Positions 22,812-31,939 of a stretch of 50,520 nucleotides of DNA are shown piece after piece. This stretch comes from a virus, in the IMG/VR virus record IMGVR_UViG_3300046536_000720, positions 1 through 50,520 of that record. One strand, given 5' to 3'. Positions within the stretch are counted from its first letter, which is position 1, and each line of letters begins with the position of its first letter. Under the pieces are notes generated by a model, which was given only the letters and a program-made list of their open reading frames with translations, made no database searches and was not told where the DNA came from. The position numbers were made by a program, and so were the translations under genes.

Positions 22812-23239
22812 CAGGTGCTCACCGCCCCCAGTCGGAAGTGGTGGTCGTGGACGGTCAGCTCGGGCGCCTGGAGGGCGTCCCACACGCCCGGGGCGATCTG
22901 GCGGGCCGCCGATGTGCCGTTCGGCCCGACCGGCCGCGGGTCCTGCATGTGCACGGTGCCGATCTTCACGGTGCCGTACGTGCCGATCCCGCCGATCCCG
23001 ATGTTGTCCCCGACGGCCGCCCACCACTCGACCTGGGCGCACACCGCCGCGCTGAACGCGGCGGCCACGACCGAGTCGGTGGGCAGGCCGGTGACCGGGT
23101 CCGCCTGGTAGTGACAGACCCGGAACACCTGGGCGTCCAGCATCGTCGAGGCGCGGGCCAGGAGCCGGTCCGTGTCCGGGCCGGCCGCCTGCCCGCTGTA
23201 CGCCTGGTAGTCGGTCGAGGTGGCGTAGACGCGGGCCAT
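22808..23239 (-). CDS. Head-tail adaptor protein
   Basis: A 143-residue mostly helical protein at the N-terminal side (DYQAYSGQAAGPDTDRLLAR, AFSAAVCAQVEWWAAVGDN), typical of the gp6/gp15 adaptor family bound to the portal. It starts with ATG 23239 after a short gap and is coupled to the stopper. Confidence 0.75.
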   Translation of the reverse strand: MARVYATSTDYQAYSGQAAGPDTDRLLARASTMLDAQVFRVCHYQADPVTGLPTDSVVAAAFSAAVCAQVEWWAAVGDNIGIGGIGTYGTVKIGTVHMQDPRPVGPNGTSAARQIAPGVWDALQAPELTVHDHHFRLGAVSTW

Positions 23240-23248
23240 CGTCTCCTC

Positions 23249-23767
23249 CTACGCGCTGGAGCCGATCACGATGACGTCGTACGTCACCGAGGTGCCGGCG
23301 CCCGAGTTGGCGACGTGGAGCAGGTCGGCGGTGCCGCCGGTGACGGCGTAGGCGGTGGCGTCGGGCGCGGCGATGGCGAAGAAGCCGCCCGGCCGGACTG
23401 TGACGGTGTGGGCCGCGCCGCCGCACCAGGAGATGAAGCCGTTGCTCGCCGCGTTGCCGACGATCACGTTGTTGGTGTTCGCCGAGCTGGCGACGACGAT
23501 CAGGGCCTTGACGCGGGCCAGGGTCAGCGTGCCGCCGAGCGCGTCGACCAGGGTGCCGGCCAGGTCGAGGTCCTCGCCGGTGCTGGCCGCCAGGCTGCGG
23601 GAACCGGAGACCCAGAGCTTGTCGGCCTGCCCTGCGCCGGTGCCCGAGGACAGGCCGATGGCCAGCGGGTAGTTGACCTGCATCTGCGGTGTGGCGCCGG
23701 TGAGCGGCGCCGCCCCGGTCAGCAGGCTGGCCAGGCTGAGGGCCAGTTGCGTGTTCTGGAGTGCCAT
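23249..23767 (-). CDS. Virion structural protein, possible capsid decoration
   Basis: A 172-residue Ala/Gly/Thr-rich beta protein (LSLASLLTGAAPLTGATPQM, VIVGNAASNGFISWCGGAAH). It lies between capsid and connector genes, where decoration proteins are often coded. No family was recognised. Confidence 0.6.
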   Translation of the reverse strand: MALQNTQLALSLASLLTGAAPLTGATPQMQVNYPLAIGLSSGTGAGQADKLWVSGSRSLAASTGEDLDLAGTLVDALGGTLTLARVKALIVVASSANTNNVIVGNAASNGFISWCGGAAHTVTVRPGGFFAIAAPDATAYAVTGGTADLLHVANSGAGTSVTYDVIVIGSSA

Positions 23768-23780
23768 GAGTGACCTCCTC

Positions 23781-24377
23781 TCAGGTGACGATGACGAGCG
23801 GTACGGTGGCCGCAGCGGTCGGGGTGGCGATGGTGGCCGGGGCGGTGCCGACCAGGGCGGAGCCGGACGTCTGGGCGAGGTTCTTCTCGCTGGTGACGAT
23901 GCCGGCCGACGCGGTGGTCGAGACCCCGACGAGGCTGGGCACGGTGGTGGCCTTGACCATGACCGCGGCCCAGTACCAGCCGTCCGCGCTGACCGTCACC
24001 GGGGAGGCCAGGGCCAGGGTCTTGTTGGTTGTCGCCGCCCACGCCGCGGTGAGCTGATCGGCGCTCTGACCGAGCAGCGCCGGCGTCGCCGCCGAGCTGT
24101 ACAGCGCGAACCAGTAGTTCGTCGGGGTGCCCGCCGCGGTCGCCCCGGAGCGGAACGTCAGGTTGGTGACGACGTCGCCCTTGCGCAGGTAGATCGGCGT
24201 CGAGGTCATGACCTGCGTGGTCAGGGCGCCGGTGTCCGCGACCGCATCCAAGCGGCGCATGTTGGAGCGGTAGTAGGCGGTGCCGGGGTCGGCGCCGCCC
24301 AGGAACTGACGGACGACGTCCGACGCGTAGGACAGCTCGTCCCGGACGATGCCGACGTAGCGGCCGAAGACGGTCAC
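23781..24377 (-). CDS. Virion structural protein, beta-sandwich type
   Basis: A 198-residue protein whose middle (MTSTPIYLRKGDVVTNLTFR, NYWFALYSSAATPALLGQS) resembles small beta-sandwich domains found in surface or decoration proteins. The start overlaps the previous stop (24374-24377). Function inferred only from the head-gene neighbourhood. Confidence 0.55.
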   Translation of the reverse strand: MTVFGRYVGIVRDELSYASDVVRQFLGGADPGTAYYRSNMRRLDAVADTGALTTQVMTSTPIYLRKGDVVTNLTFRSGATAAGTPTNYWFALYSSAATPALLGQSADQLTAAWAATTNKTLALASPVTVSADGWYWAAVMVKATTVPSLVGVSTTASAGIVTSEKNLAQTSGSALVGTAPATIATPTAAATVPLVIVT

Positions 24378-24616
24378 TGGTCCTCCTCGGTGGTCTTGCG
24401 GGGCTTGCCAGACGGGCCGGCGGCACGCGGGCGGCTGCTGTCGGCGACCGGCTCCTCGTGCGGGGCCGTCGGGTAGCTGGCGCGCTGGAAGTAGGCGTAG
24501 GCGGCGTGGCCGCCGGCCTGCTCGGTGTCGACGGTCGCGGCGCCGTCGGCGAAGACGACGCCGACGATCTCGCCCCCGAACGCCGGATCCGGGTGGCTGA
24601 CGCGGTACTTGGCCAT
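24374..24616 (-). CDS. Small head-associated protein
   Basis: An 80-residue protein directly after the capsid gene. It begins MAKYRVSHPDPAFGGEIVGV and ends in a charged disordered tail. Similar short genes follow the capsid gene in many actinophages and are often annotated only as hypothetical. Confidence 0.65.
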   Translation of the reverse strand: MAKYRVSHPDPAFGGEIVGVVFADGAATVDTEQAGGHAAYAYFQRASYPTAPHEEPVADSSRPRAAGPSGKPRKTTEEDQ

Positions 24617-24619
24617 GAG

Positions 24620-25681
24620 TCAGCTCACCTTCAGGTTGCGCATGACGCCGCAGGCGCGGGTGTTGCGCAGCACGCCGGCGATCGGGCCCATCTCGACCTC
24701 GCCGCTCTTGACCGCGCCGGGGAGCTCGAAGTTCGGCATGTAGGTGTTGACCAGCGGCTGGCCAGCGAGACTCGCGCCGTGCAGCGCGTCCAGGCCGAAG
24801 GACACGGCGTACAGGTCGGTCAGGCCGGAGATGTTGCCGCCCGCGCCGCCGCCGTCGGGGTCGCGGGTCTGGATCGGCACGATCGGGCCGGTGCCGAGCG
24901 CCCGGTCACCGGTGTCGACGAGGACCCACGGGCCGTAGCTCTCGACCATGCGGCCGAGGTCGTCCTTCTCGGCGGTGTACATCGCCGCCCACCTGGCCAG
25001 CGCCCGCACGCGGGTGATGCTCTGGGTGTTGCCGCAGATCGCCTTCATACCAGGCGGGAGGGCACCGGCTACGCCCGCGTCGCCGCCACCGGTGTGGCTG
25101 GGGACGATCGTCGACAGGAAGCTGTCGAGCTGGTCCAGAGCGGCCATCGCCAGGGACTGGGAGTTGATGGTGCCGGGGGTCCAGTCGAGGTAGCCCGTGG
25201 CGGTGCCGTTGTTGATGGGCAGGTACTCGGTGTTCTGGCCGGTCAGCGACTTGTCGATGCCGTCGAAGCCGCCGTCGGTGCTGGAGTCGCCGAGGAAGAA
25301 CTGCTGGATCGCCATCGTGCGGATGGACGTGAGCAGTTGCTGGGTCTGGAACGCGACCTCGTTGGTCGCGGCCGGGCCGAGGCGGGCCAGGGTCCGGTCG
25401 ATGTCGAACGAGCCGCCGAGCGGCTTGAGGTCGACGGTGAACCGCTGACGCTGCGCCTGACCGGCGGTGTACTCCTCGTTGTAGTTGCGGAACGAGGCGT
25501 TGCGGGCGGTGGTGAGGCGCGTGTACCCGTAGGTGAGGGTGCCGCCGCCGGTCCCGGGGGTGACGCTGTCGTCAAAGACGATCTGGTCGAGGAACCACGA
25601 GTAGCGGCGCAGGTTGTCGATGACGGCGTAGTCGATGTCGTTCTGGGTGTTGATCGCCGCCTGAGCGAGCGTGACGGGCAT
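24620..25681 (-). CDS. Major capsid protein
   Basis: A 353-residue protein directly after the scaffold gene. The sequence has the HK97-type layout: N-terminal helix (LRRYSWFLDQIVFDDSVTPG), an E-loop region, then the long central helix (TNEVAFQTQQLLTSIRTMAI) and a C-terminal P-domain segment. No protease gene lies nearby and no clear delta domain is seen, consistent with the separate scaffold. Confidence 0.85.
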   Translation of the reverse strand: MPVTLAQAAINTQNDIDYAVIDNLRRYSWFLDQIVFDDSVTPGTGGGTLTYGYTRLTTARNASFRNYNEEYTAGQAQRQRFTVDLKPLGGSFDIDRTLARLGPAATNEVAFQTQQLLTSIRTMAIQQFFLGDSSTDGGFDGIDKSLTGQNTEYLPINNGTATGYLDWTPGTINSQSLAMAALDQLDSFLSTIVPSHTGGGDAGVAGALPPGMKAICGNTQSITRVRALARWAAMYTAEKDDLGRMVESYGPWVLVDTGDRALGTGPIVPIQTRDPDGGGAGGNISGLTDLYAVSFGLDALHGASLAGQPLVNTYMPNFELPGAVKSGEVEMGPIAGVLRNTRACGVMRNLKVS

Positions 25682-25696
25682 GGGTGCCCTCCAGGG

Positions 25697-26485
25697 CTAG
25701 TTGCCGAAGTGGCCGCGGATTGCGGCATTCAGGGAGGTCGAGCGGGGCTTGGCCGTCTCTCCGGTCCCGCCGGTGAGATCAGGCCCGCTGCGGCCCGCCT
25801 GGGGCACGCTGCGAAAGGTGGGGTTGTCGGCGACGGCCTGCTTGATCGCCGCGTCGAGGTCGGTCGTGAACGTCTTCGAGGCGGGGTCCAGCTCGCGGAT
25901 CGCCTTCACGAAGGAGCGCGAGTCGAGCAGGGAACCGACCTTCGCCTGGTGCTTCTCCGCCAGGGAGTGCACGGCAAGCTCGGTGTCCTTCGCGCGGAGG
26001 GACGCCTCCAGCTCGGTGATCCGGCTGGTCTGTGTGGTGATCTGCTCGGTGAGCTTCGCCGGGTCGGGCGGGGTGTCGTCGGCGACCAGGCCGAGCGCCT
26101 TCCCGATCTGCTGCGCCAGCTCGGCTTTGGCCTCGTCGGCCGCAGCCTGCTTGGCGTTGACCCGCGCGGCGCCGGCGTCCTTGCGGGCGGCGGCGAGGTC
26201 CTTCTCCAGCCGGGCGACCGTGGCCGCCAGGTCGGCGCCGGAGTCCTTCGAGCCAGCGGCGTCGGGCTTCTGCCCGGCCGCCTGCTGGCTGCCAGAGGTG
26301 GCCTGCTGCTGGCCGTCAGTGCCCGTCTGACCTGCGTCAGCGCCGGTGCCGTCGGCCGTGCCGGAAGCGCCGTCGCCCTCGCCGTTGCCACCCGCGATCG
26401 GGTAGATGGGACGGCCGTCCCGCCGGTAGCCGAGGATGGCCCGGGCGGGGTACGTGGCGAGCGGGTGGCGGAAAGGGGCGTGCAT
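25697..26485 (-). CDS. Scaffolding protein
   Basis: A 262-residue protein: Gly/Ala/Gln-rich disordered start, long coiled coil at about residues 88-180 (LAATVARLEKDLAAARKDAG), and a C-terminal segment that would contact the capsid. This architecture immediately upstream of the capsid gene is diagnostic for scaffolds. ATG 26485 has AGGAGGG 8 bases upstream. Confidence 0.85.
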   Translation of the reverse strand: MHAPFRHPLATYPARAILGYRRDGRPIYPIAGGNGEGDGASGTADGTGADAGQTGTDGQQQATSGSQQAAGQKPDAAGSKDSGADLAATVARLEKDLAAARKDAGAARVNAKQAAADEAKAELAQQIGKALGLVADDTPPDPAKLTEQITTQTSRITELEASLRAKDTELAVHSLAEKHQAKVGSLLDSRSFVKAIRELDPASKTFTTDLDAAIKQAVADNPTFRSVPQAGRSGPDLTGGTGETAKPRSTSLNAAIRGHFGN

Positions 26486-26563
26486 GATCGGCCCTCCTGG
26501 GGACGGTCGGTGGGCGCCCGCTCCTGGCGGGCGAGACTGAGACGACGGGCCTACCGTCGAGAC

Positions 26564-26806
26564 ATGAGCGTTCTTGTAGAGCTGATGCCAGCGGCGCTGG
26601 GACCGAGTACCAGCGAGCTGGTAGAGACCCACGCGGATCAAACCGTCGCCGATGAATCAGTCGGCTATCGGTACGAGGTCCTTCCAAGTGGCGCACTCGT
26701 GGTCTGGCGGTGGTTCGAGGACCACGACCCCATCGCCGAGTGCACCTACAGTCCGGCGGCGTGGCGAAGCGTGAGGGGCGCGTACGCAGGACCGCCGCAT
26801 GTGTGA
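26564..26806 (+). CDS. Rightward single gene inside the head operon
   Basis: An 80-residue acidic protein (LVETHADQTVADESVGYRYE, then VVWRWFEDHDPIAECTYSPA). It reads against the head genes that flank it and is less GC-rich than they are. TACCGT at 26552-26557 lies six bases upstream of ATG 26564, and no ribosome site is seen, so a leaderless message is likely. These traits mark a moron. The stop comes three bases before the end of the convergent MuF-like gene. No family recognised. Confidence 0.6.
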   Translation: MSVLVELMPAALGPSTSELVETHADQTVADESVGYRYEVLPSGALVVWRWFEDHDPIAECTYSPAAWRSVRGAYAGPPHV

Positions 26807-26808
26807 CC

Positions 26809-27972
26809 TCAGCGAGCGGCGAGTTGCTCGCGCTCCCGCTGGCGGGGCAGGTCCTTGTCCGCGGTGAGCTGGCGGATCCGGGCCTGGTAGTCGCGGACGC
26901 GGGTGCTGGCCTTGCGCCGGGCGTCGTCGTCCAGGGCCACCGCGGCGCGGCGCTTCCACTGGCGGGCCTGCCGCTCCAGGTAGCGCTGCTGCTGGGTGTC
27001 CTCGTAGGTGGCGCCGCCTGGGTGGGGCGGCGAGCTGGGCCGGGTTGTCACCCCGGGCAGGTAGAGGGACAGGCTGTGGCGGCAGTTCGGGTGGAACAGT
27101 CCGGCGGCCCGAGCCTCCGGCAGACTCCCGGCGACATGCACGACTGCGGCCTGACCGACCTCGGTGGCGTGCTGCAGGCGCAGCACGTGCGGGCCCGACT
27201 GCCCGTTGATCGCGAGGACTTCGCCCTCCCACGGCCGGCACAGCGGGCACTCCAGCGGCGCATCGCTCACGATGACGAGCTGCTGGCCGATCGCCTCCAG
27301 GCGGTCAATGTGGCCTTGGACGGCGGCGCGGCCGGTGGCCGAGCGCATCGCCATCTCCGCGTACGAGGCCATGTCCCAGTTCCGGCCAGCCGAGTCAGTG
27401 AACCCGGTGATCCCGTGGTTCGCGAACTGGTCGAGGGCGCGCTGTGCGGCCTGGCGGCGGGTCAGGCTGCCGAGCAGGACCGAGCCGGCCGCCCGCTGCA
27501 CGATGGAGCGGTATGCGTCCGGGACGGCCCGCAGGATCCGCTGGTACAGGGGCCGCGTGGACGCGATGGTCTCCGCGGCGAGTCGGTCCACGGAGCGGGC
27601 GTTCGGCAGCGCGCGGGCGGCATCGTGGCGCAGGCCTTCGGGCAGCGCTCCGAGCTCGGCCACGGCCGCCTGCCCGCCGCGCCGGTACGCCTCGTGGAGG
27701 GCCCGGCCGATCGCCCCGTCCGCGTCATGCTGCAGGCCGCGTGTGACTTCCTCGACCGCGGCCCGCAGGTTCCCGACCGAGCGCAGCTTGAGCTCGGCCC
27801 ACTGCGGGGACTCGATGCCCTGGGCCAGGGCCCGGGCGAGGATGTCCAGCAGGGCATTCTCGGCGTCTTGGTAGATCAGGCCGATCGCGCGGGCGAGGTC
27901 CTCGCCGTCGGCTGGGGAGACCGGCACGGGCACCCCCTCGGCGAGCTGGTCAGAGTCCGGCGCCGCCGGCAC
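26809..27972 (-). CDS. MuF-like minor capsid protein
   Basis: A 387-residue protein after the portal gene. The first 230 residues are helical, then CPLCRPWEGEVLAINGQSG and LFHPNCRHSLSLYLPG give the Cys/His motif typical of phage minor capsid 2/MuF proteins. The C-terminus is a charged helix. It probably sits inside the head near the portal and may be ejected with DNA. It overlaps the portal gene by 23 bases. Confidence 0.85.
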   Translation of the reverse strand: MPAAPDSDQLAEGVPVPVSPADGEDLARAIGLIYQDAENALLDILARALAQGIESPQWAELKLRSVGNLRAAVEEVTRGLQHDADGAIGRALHEAYRRGGQAAVAELGALPEGLRHDAARALPNARSVDRLAAETIASTRPLYQRILRAVPDAYRSIVQRAAGSVLLGSLTRRQAAQRALDQFANHGITGFTDSAGRNWDMASYAEMAMRSATGRAAVQGHIDRLEAIGQQLVIVSDAPLECPLCRPWEGEVLAINGQSGPHVLRLQHATEVGQAAVVHVAGSLPEARAAGLFHPNCRHSLSLYLPGVTTRPSSPPHPGGATYEDTQQQRYLERQARQWKRRAAVALDDDARRKASTRVRDYQARIRQLTADKDLPRQREREQLAAR

Positions 27973-29458
27973 CGAGCGCTGCCGGGTCGGTCACCGCCAT
28001 GCCGTTCTCGGCGAGGATCCCGGCGACCTCGGCGGCGACCCGCTGGTCATCCCAGTCGGGGTGGACCAGCCGGACCCGGGTGTCGGTGGACGCGGCGTGC
28101 GCCTGGTCCAGGGCGAGCGCGGTGTTCGCGAGGTCCAGCGGTGACTCGCTGATGGAGTCTTGCCATTCGACGGTTGGCCGCTCGGCGGGGACGCCGCTGC
28201 CGAACTGGGCTGCCTCGACGGCCAGGAGCGCCTCGATCGCGTCCGCGAGTCCGGGCGTCCAGTACTCCGTTTTGCGGCCGCGGGTGGTCAGGGTGCGGGC
28301 TTGCCGGGCGCGGACCTCGGTGGCGGTCAGCGCGGATCCGTCCGGTTCGCCGAACGTGGCGGTCGAGTAGCCGGCCATGCGGATGGCCTGTTCGACCAGG
28401 GCGTCTGTGGTGGCCTTGTGCTCGGCGTGTCGGATGGCGAACTGGTTGAGCGTCAGGCCGTTGTCGCTGGTCGGTGGGATGTTCAGCTCGGCGTAGGCCT
28501 CACGGTCCTCATCGAAGCTGGCGCCGTGCCCGGGGCCGTTGCTGGTCAGGTACTGACCAGGGACGAGGATCCGCCCCTTGGCGAGGCGGATGTCCCGCAT
28601 CCACGATGACCAGGTCTCGTCGAGCTGGTCCATCAGCCCTTCGATGCCCTGGTAGTCGGAGACGCCCCAGCTCGCGGCGGTCGGGATGTCCCGCCAGTTG
28701 CGGGCGGGCCTCATGTTGGGCACGTAGGCGGCGGTGAGAATCGGGGTCCCCGTGGCGACGACGGGGTCCAGGTCGGCGGTGTCGGGGTAGGTGGCGAGCG
28801 GCTTGGCCTTGCCGAGGCTATCGATGGTGCCCTCATAGACGCCGTGGAGGATGGCGCCAGGCTCGTGCCGCTCCAGGTGGCGGACCACGCGCTGTCCGTC
28901 GGCGGAGATGACGGTCCAGAACGTCACTGCGGTGAGGACCCCGTACCGGAACTCCGGTACGGCATCGTCGGCAGAGACGGGGTTGAGCCATGGGCGGGGC
29001 CGGACGGTCTGGTCCCAGACGATGCGCAAGTAGATCCCGCCGAGCGCGGAGCAGAGTTCACCGGCCTCCAGCAGGGTGGCGCGGAGGCCGTTCTGCACGA
29101 GGTCGTCGATGCGCTCCTGTGCCGCTGCTCCCTCCAGGCTGATCTTCGGCGGTTCGGAGAACAGCAGGTCCGAGCTGGCGCGGGCGATGTCGCCGGCCAG
29201 CGGGATGTGCAGTTTGGTGCGGCGCTCGCCGAGCGGGGTGGGCTGGCCCCACCACCAGCGCGCCAGGACCCCAGTGATCCCGCCCCGGAACTGCGAGGGC
29301 CGGTTTTGGTAGGTGCGCACCCCGCGCGGGGTCCGGTACAGGTACTGCTCGGCGAGGCGGTCCGGGTCACCGGAGTACCAGGCCGACCAGTCGCCGAGGG
29401 CCTGGCGCACCTGCGGGGCGATCGGCGGCCACGGGGCGTTGTCAGCCGGCAGCGGCAT
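27950..29458 (-). CDS. Portal protein
   Basis: A 502-residue protein downstream of the terminase genes, in the size range of SPP1/HK97-type portals. Signature stretches include the wing (EQYLYRTPRGVRTYQNRPSQ), the stem region, and the crown helix. It forms the dodecameric ring through which DNA enters and leaves the head. The start overlaps the preceding small gene by 17 bases. Confidence 0.85.
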   Translation of the reverse strand: MPLPADNAPWPPIAPQVRQALGDWSAWYSGDPDRLAEQYLYRTPRGVRTYQNRPSQFRGGITGVLARWWWGQPTPLGERRTKLHIPLAGDIARASSDLLFSEPPKISLEGAAAQERIDDLVQNGLRATLLEAGELCSALGGIYLRIVWDQTVRPRPWLNPVSADDAVPEFRYGVLTAVTFWTVISADGQRVVRHLERHEPGAILHGVYEGTIDSLGKAKPLATYPDTADLDPVVATGTPILTAAYVPNMRPARNWRDIPTAASWGVSDYQGIEGLMDQLDETWSSWMRDIRLAKGRILVPGQYLTSNGPGHGASFDEDREAYAELNIPPTSDNGLTLNQFAIRHAEHKATTDALVEQAIRMAGYSTATFGEPDGSALTATEVRARQARTLTTRGRKTEYWTPGLADAIEALLAVEAAQFGSGVPAERPTVEWQDSISESPLDLANTALALDQAHAASTDTRVRLVHPDWDDQRVAAEVAGILAENGMAVTDPAALGAGGAGL

Positions 29459-29666
29459 CAGGCGTGCCTCCCGACTCGATGCGGTCCGCGGCTGCGCGCA
29501 GCAGGGCGGCCATGTGGGCGGGGACGCTGTCGGTGTCGACGGTGATCATCGCACTCGGCGAGGCGGCACTGGCGGTCACCGAGCATGGGATCTCCAGGTC
29601 GCCGATGTGGTGCTCGTCCTGACCGAAGCGCAGGTAGACCGGCTCGGTGATCGGCTGGAGTTCCAT
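29442..29666 (-). CDS. Small protein between terminase and portal
   Basis: A 74-residue protein, acidic and beta-rich (LQPITEPVYLRFGQDEHHIG) with a C-terminal helix (HMAALLRAAADRIESGG). ATG 29666 overlaps the terminase stop. No family recognised; its constant place in the packaging operon suggests a packaging or portal-related role, which is not shown by sequence. Confidence 0.7.
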   Translation of the reverse strand: MELQPITEPVYLRFGQDEHHIGDLEIPCSVTASAASPSAMITVDTDSVPAHMAALLRAAADRIESGGTPDAAAG

Positions 29667-30931
29667 CAGGCGGCCTCCGTCAGGTCGGGGTGGATGAGGT
29701 GCCGCCAGGTGTGGACGGTGGAGTGCAGGGCGTACCGCAGGGCGTCGACGCTGTGGTCGGCGATCTTGAGCGGCTTGTCCTCGCCCTTGGCTGCGGCTTT
29801 GTCGTCCCAGGCGTAGCCGGGCAGCTCGTCGAGCAGGCCGGCGCAGGAGCGGTGGACGGAGACGATGCCCGAGCCCAACGCGGTGCTCACCGAGCGGATG
29901 CCGTCCAGGACCGCGTTGTCGGCCGCTGCGACGTTGGTCAGGCCGTCGGCCCACAGCTGCGTCATGAAGGAGGCGGCCGAGGGGTCGACGTAGATCCAGT
30001 CCGGTCGGACGCCCCTGACTCGGCCATGCTGGTAGCTGGCCAGCCAGGTCCGCAGGTCGGCGCTGTACTGGGCGTCGGTCAGCTGGCGGCGCGCCACGCG
30101 AGAGTCGTGCCGGTACTCGGAGGCGACGTACAGCCTGTTGTCGACGCCGACTCCGAGGAGTAGCCCGGCGAAGGCGTTGACCGTTCCGTAGTCGACGCCG
30201 ACGGCCAGCCAGCGGCTCATCTGCGGCAGCAGGTCCACGACCTGCTGGTCGGGGTCCCACATGTCGTACACGGCGCCTTCGGCCTGCACCCATTGGCCGA
30301 GGATGAAGCGCTGGTACCAGAGGCCGACGTACTCGGATTTCAGGGCGGCGACGTAGGCGGGCGCCAGGCTCGGGTTGTCGTCGAGGGTGAAGTGCCAGCT
30401 GCGCAGGTCGAGCTCTCCGGCGCGCGCGATGAACTTCTTGCGGAGCCAGTGCGCGGGCCCGTCCGGGTTGGTGGTGGCGAACAGGCGGGCGCCGGGGACG
30501 GAGAGCCGGCCGAGGAGCTGGTTCCAGAATCCCTCTGGGATCAGGGTGGCCTCGTCCACGTATGCCAGGGAGGCGGTGAGGCCGCGGAGTCGGCCCTCGG
30601 CGCGGGCGTCGCTCGCGCCGATCAGGTGCACGGTCCGGCCGAGGATGACCGCGGTCGTGGCTCCCCGGGTGTGGCTGACCTGGCGGGCGAGCAGCCCGAA
30701 CAGGGAGTCGTCCTGGAGGGGGTCGAAGACGTTCCGCTCGATCGTCTGGAGCGACCTGCCGATGATGATGATCAGGCCCGAGGATGGGGCGACCGCGATC
30801 GCCATCAGGAAGGCGAGCAGCGAGGCTATGGTCTTGCCGGACCGGATCGCGCCCGACCAGATGTTGATCCGGGACGTGGCCTGAGCAATGGAACGGAGCT
30901 GCTTGCCGGAGAGCGGCAGCTGATCGAACAT
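29666..30931 (-). CDS. terL: Terminase large subunit
   Basis: A 421-residue packaging motor. The ATPase domain has Walker A GAIRSGKT (27-34), Walker B LAYVDEA (V125-D126-E127) and the coupling motif ATTNPDG (152-158). The RNase H-like nuclease has Asp247 in VGVDYG, Asp316 in YVDPSAA and Asp396 in ADHSVDALRY. The overall pattern is of the PBSX/XtmB type, which in related phages goes with headful or cos packaging; the mechanism cannot be fixed here. Confidence 0.95.
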   Translation of the reverse strand: MFDQLPLSGKQLRSIAQATSRINIWSGAIRSGKTIASLLAFLMAIAVAPSSGLIIIIGRSLQTIERNVFDPLQDDSLFGLLARQVSHTRGATTAVILGRTVHLIGASDARAEGRLRGLTASLAYVDEATLIPEGFWNQLLGRLSVPGARLFATTNPDGPAHWLRKKFIARAGELDLRSWHFTLDDNPSLAPAYVAALKSEYVGLWYQRFILGQWVQAEGAVYDMWDPDQQVVDLLPQMSRWLAVGVDYGTVNAFAGLLLGVGVDNRLYVASEYRHDSRVARRQLTDAQYSADLRTWLASYQHGRVRGVRPDWIYVDPSAASFMTQLWADGLTNVAAADNAVLDGIRSVSTALGSGIVSVHRSCAGLLDELPGYAWDDKAAAKGEDKPLKIADHSVDALRYALHSTVHTWRHLIHPDLTEAA

Positions 30932-31437
30932 CAGCCCTCCCCGGTGGCGTCCTCCCCTGCGATCCGACGAATGCCCTCGGCGAGTGCACCCAGCATCGAC
31001 CGGGCGTCAACGGCCCCGTCACCTGCGTCAACGGCCTCCAGTCGGGCCGCGGTGGCGAGGTAGCCGGAGATGCTGGTGGACAGGTGCCGCTCGTCCTGTG
31101 CCGGGGGGTGCTCGGCGCGGATTGTCTCGGGGCCGTCGGGGCCGGCGAGGACGTACAGGTACTGCTCCGCTTCGAGCCGGTCCAGGACCGCCTCGGTTCG
31201 GGTGTAGAGCCGGTCGACGATGGCGACGCGGCGCACCTTGTTGTCGATCTTTCGGGCCTCCGTGGCGGCGACCACCTCGGGGGCTCGGGCGAAGGAAAGG
31301 CCGGTGGCAGCGACGACGTTGGAGACGGTGCCGGCGGAGCGGCCGGTCGCGGCGACAATCTGGTTGCGGGTCTCGCCAGCGGCGTGACGGCGGAGGATCT
31401 CGGCGCGCTCGGCGTCGGTCAGCGGGCGTACGGCCAT
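30931..31437 (-). CDS. terS: Terminase small subunit
   Basis: A 168-residue protein with an N-terminal HTH (TDAERAEILRRHAAGETRNQ, then IVAATGRSAGTVSNVVAATG) that would bind the packaging start site, and a helical oligomerisation part. It is coupled to terL by an ATGA overlap and is the first gene of the structural operon. Confidence 0.85.
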   Translation of the reverse strand: MAVRPLTDAERAEILRRHAAGETRNQIVAATGRSAGTVSNVVAATGLSFARAPEVVAATEARKIDNKVRRVAIVDRLYTRTEAVLDRLEAEQYLYVLAGPDGPETIRAEHPPAQDERHLSTSISGYLATAARLEAVDAGDGAVDARSMLGALAEGIRRIAGEDATGEG

Positions 31438-31477
31438 CGTGACCTCCGATCGGCTGACGGGCGCCGCTCCTGCTGGG

Positions 31478-31483
31478 TACGGT
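31478..31483 (+). promoter_or_regulatory. Candidate -10 element (TACGGT), with TGACGG 17 bases upstream
   Basis: In the 93-base divergent gap between terS and the rightward gene at 31531, TGACGG (31455-31460) and TACGGT (31478-31483) are spaced by 17 bases. This is the best candidate promoter for that gene; a leftward terS promoter was not identified. Confidence 0.35.
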
Positions 31484-31530
31484 GGCGCGATTGCTGCCCG
31501 GCCGAGGGCGGCCTGGGTGCTGGGGTGCTG

Positions 31531-31926
31531 ATGTCGAAGAGCTCACTGCCGAAGGACGCGGCGGAGGCGGCTGCCAAGGGCCGGCGCCGGTTCGTGTGCC
31601 GCATCAATCAGGGTGCGTTCCAGATGTCGCTGAATGTGGAGCTGTACGGCATCGCCGAGGTGATCGAGGGGATCGAGGCGTCAGGCTGGGAGTTGACGCA
31701 TGTGACGTGGTTCGAGGATCGGCGTGATCACCCGTCGGCGTTCTGCATCTTCAAGCGGTCGGCCCCGCCGGTGCCGCAGCAGTACGCGGCGGCACCGCAG
31801 TTCGTGCAGCAGCCGTATCCGGCTCAGCCCTATCCGCAGCAGCAGCCGCCGGCGGTGCCGATGCACGGTCAGCCGCCAGCGCCGGGCCCGGGGCCGACGA
31901 GTTGGGGTCAGCCACCGCGGCGGTAG
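31531..31926 (+). CDS. Rightward single gene next to terS
   Basis: A 131-residue protein. The first 75 residues (RRRFVCRINQGAFQMSLNVE, then IEASGWELTHVTWFEDRRD and FCIFKR) fit a small alpha-beta domain of the DUF4177-like kind seen in actinobacteria; the rest is a Pro/Gln-rich tail (YPQQQPPAVP). The tail pattern is common in Streptomyces cytoplasmic proteins. It is divergent from terS and ends at a hairpin. Confidence 0.7.
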   Translation: MSKSSLPKDAAEAAAKGRRRFVCRINQGAFQMSLNVELYGIAEVIEGIEASGWELTHVTWFEDRRDHPSAFCIFKRSAPPVPQQYAAAPQFVQQPYPAQPYPQQQPPAVPMHGQPPAPGPGPTSWGQPPRR

Positions 31927-31939
31927 GCCGGGGAATGGC

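Noticed and set aside
24458-26563. Long plus-strand frame ahead of the 80-residue gene
   Set aside because: It is antisense to capsid and scaffold genes. Only the part from ATG 26564 lies mainly in a gap between leftward genes and looks like a protein.
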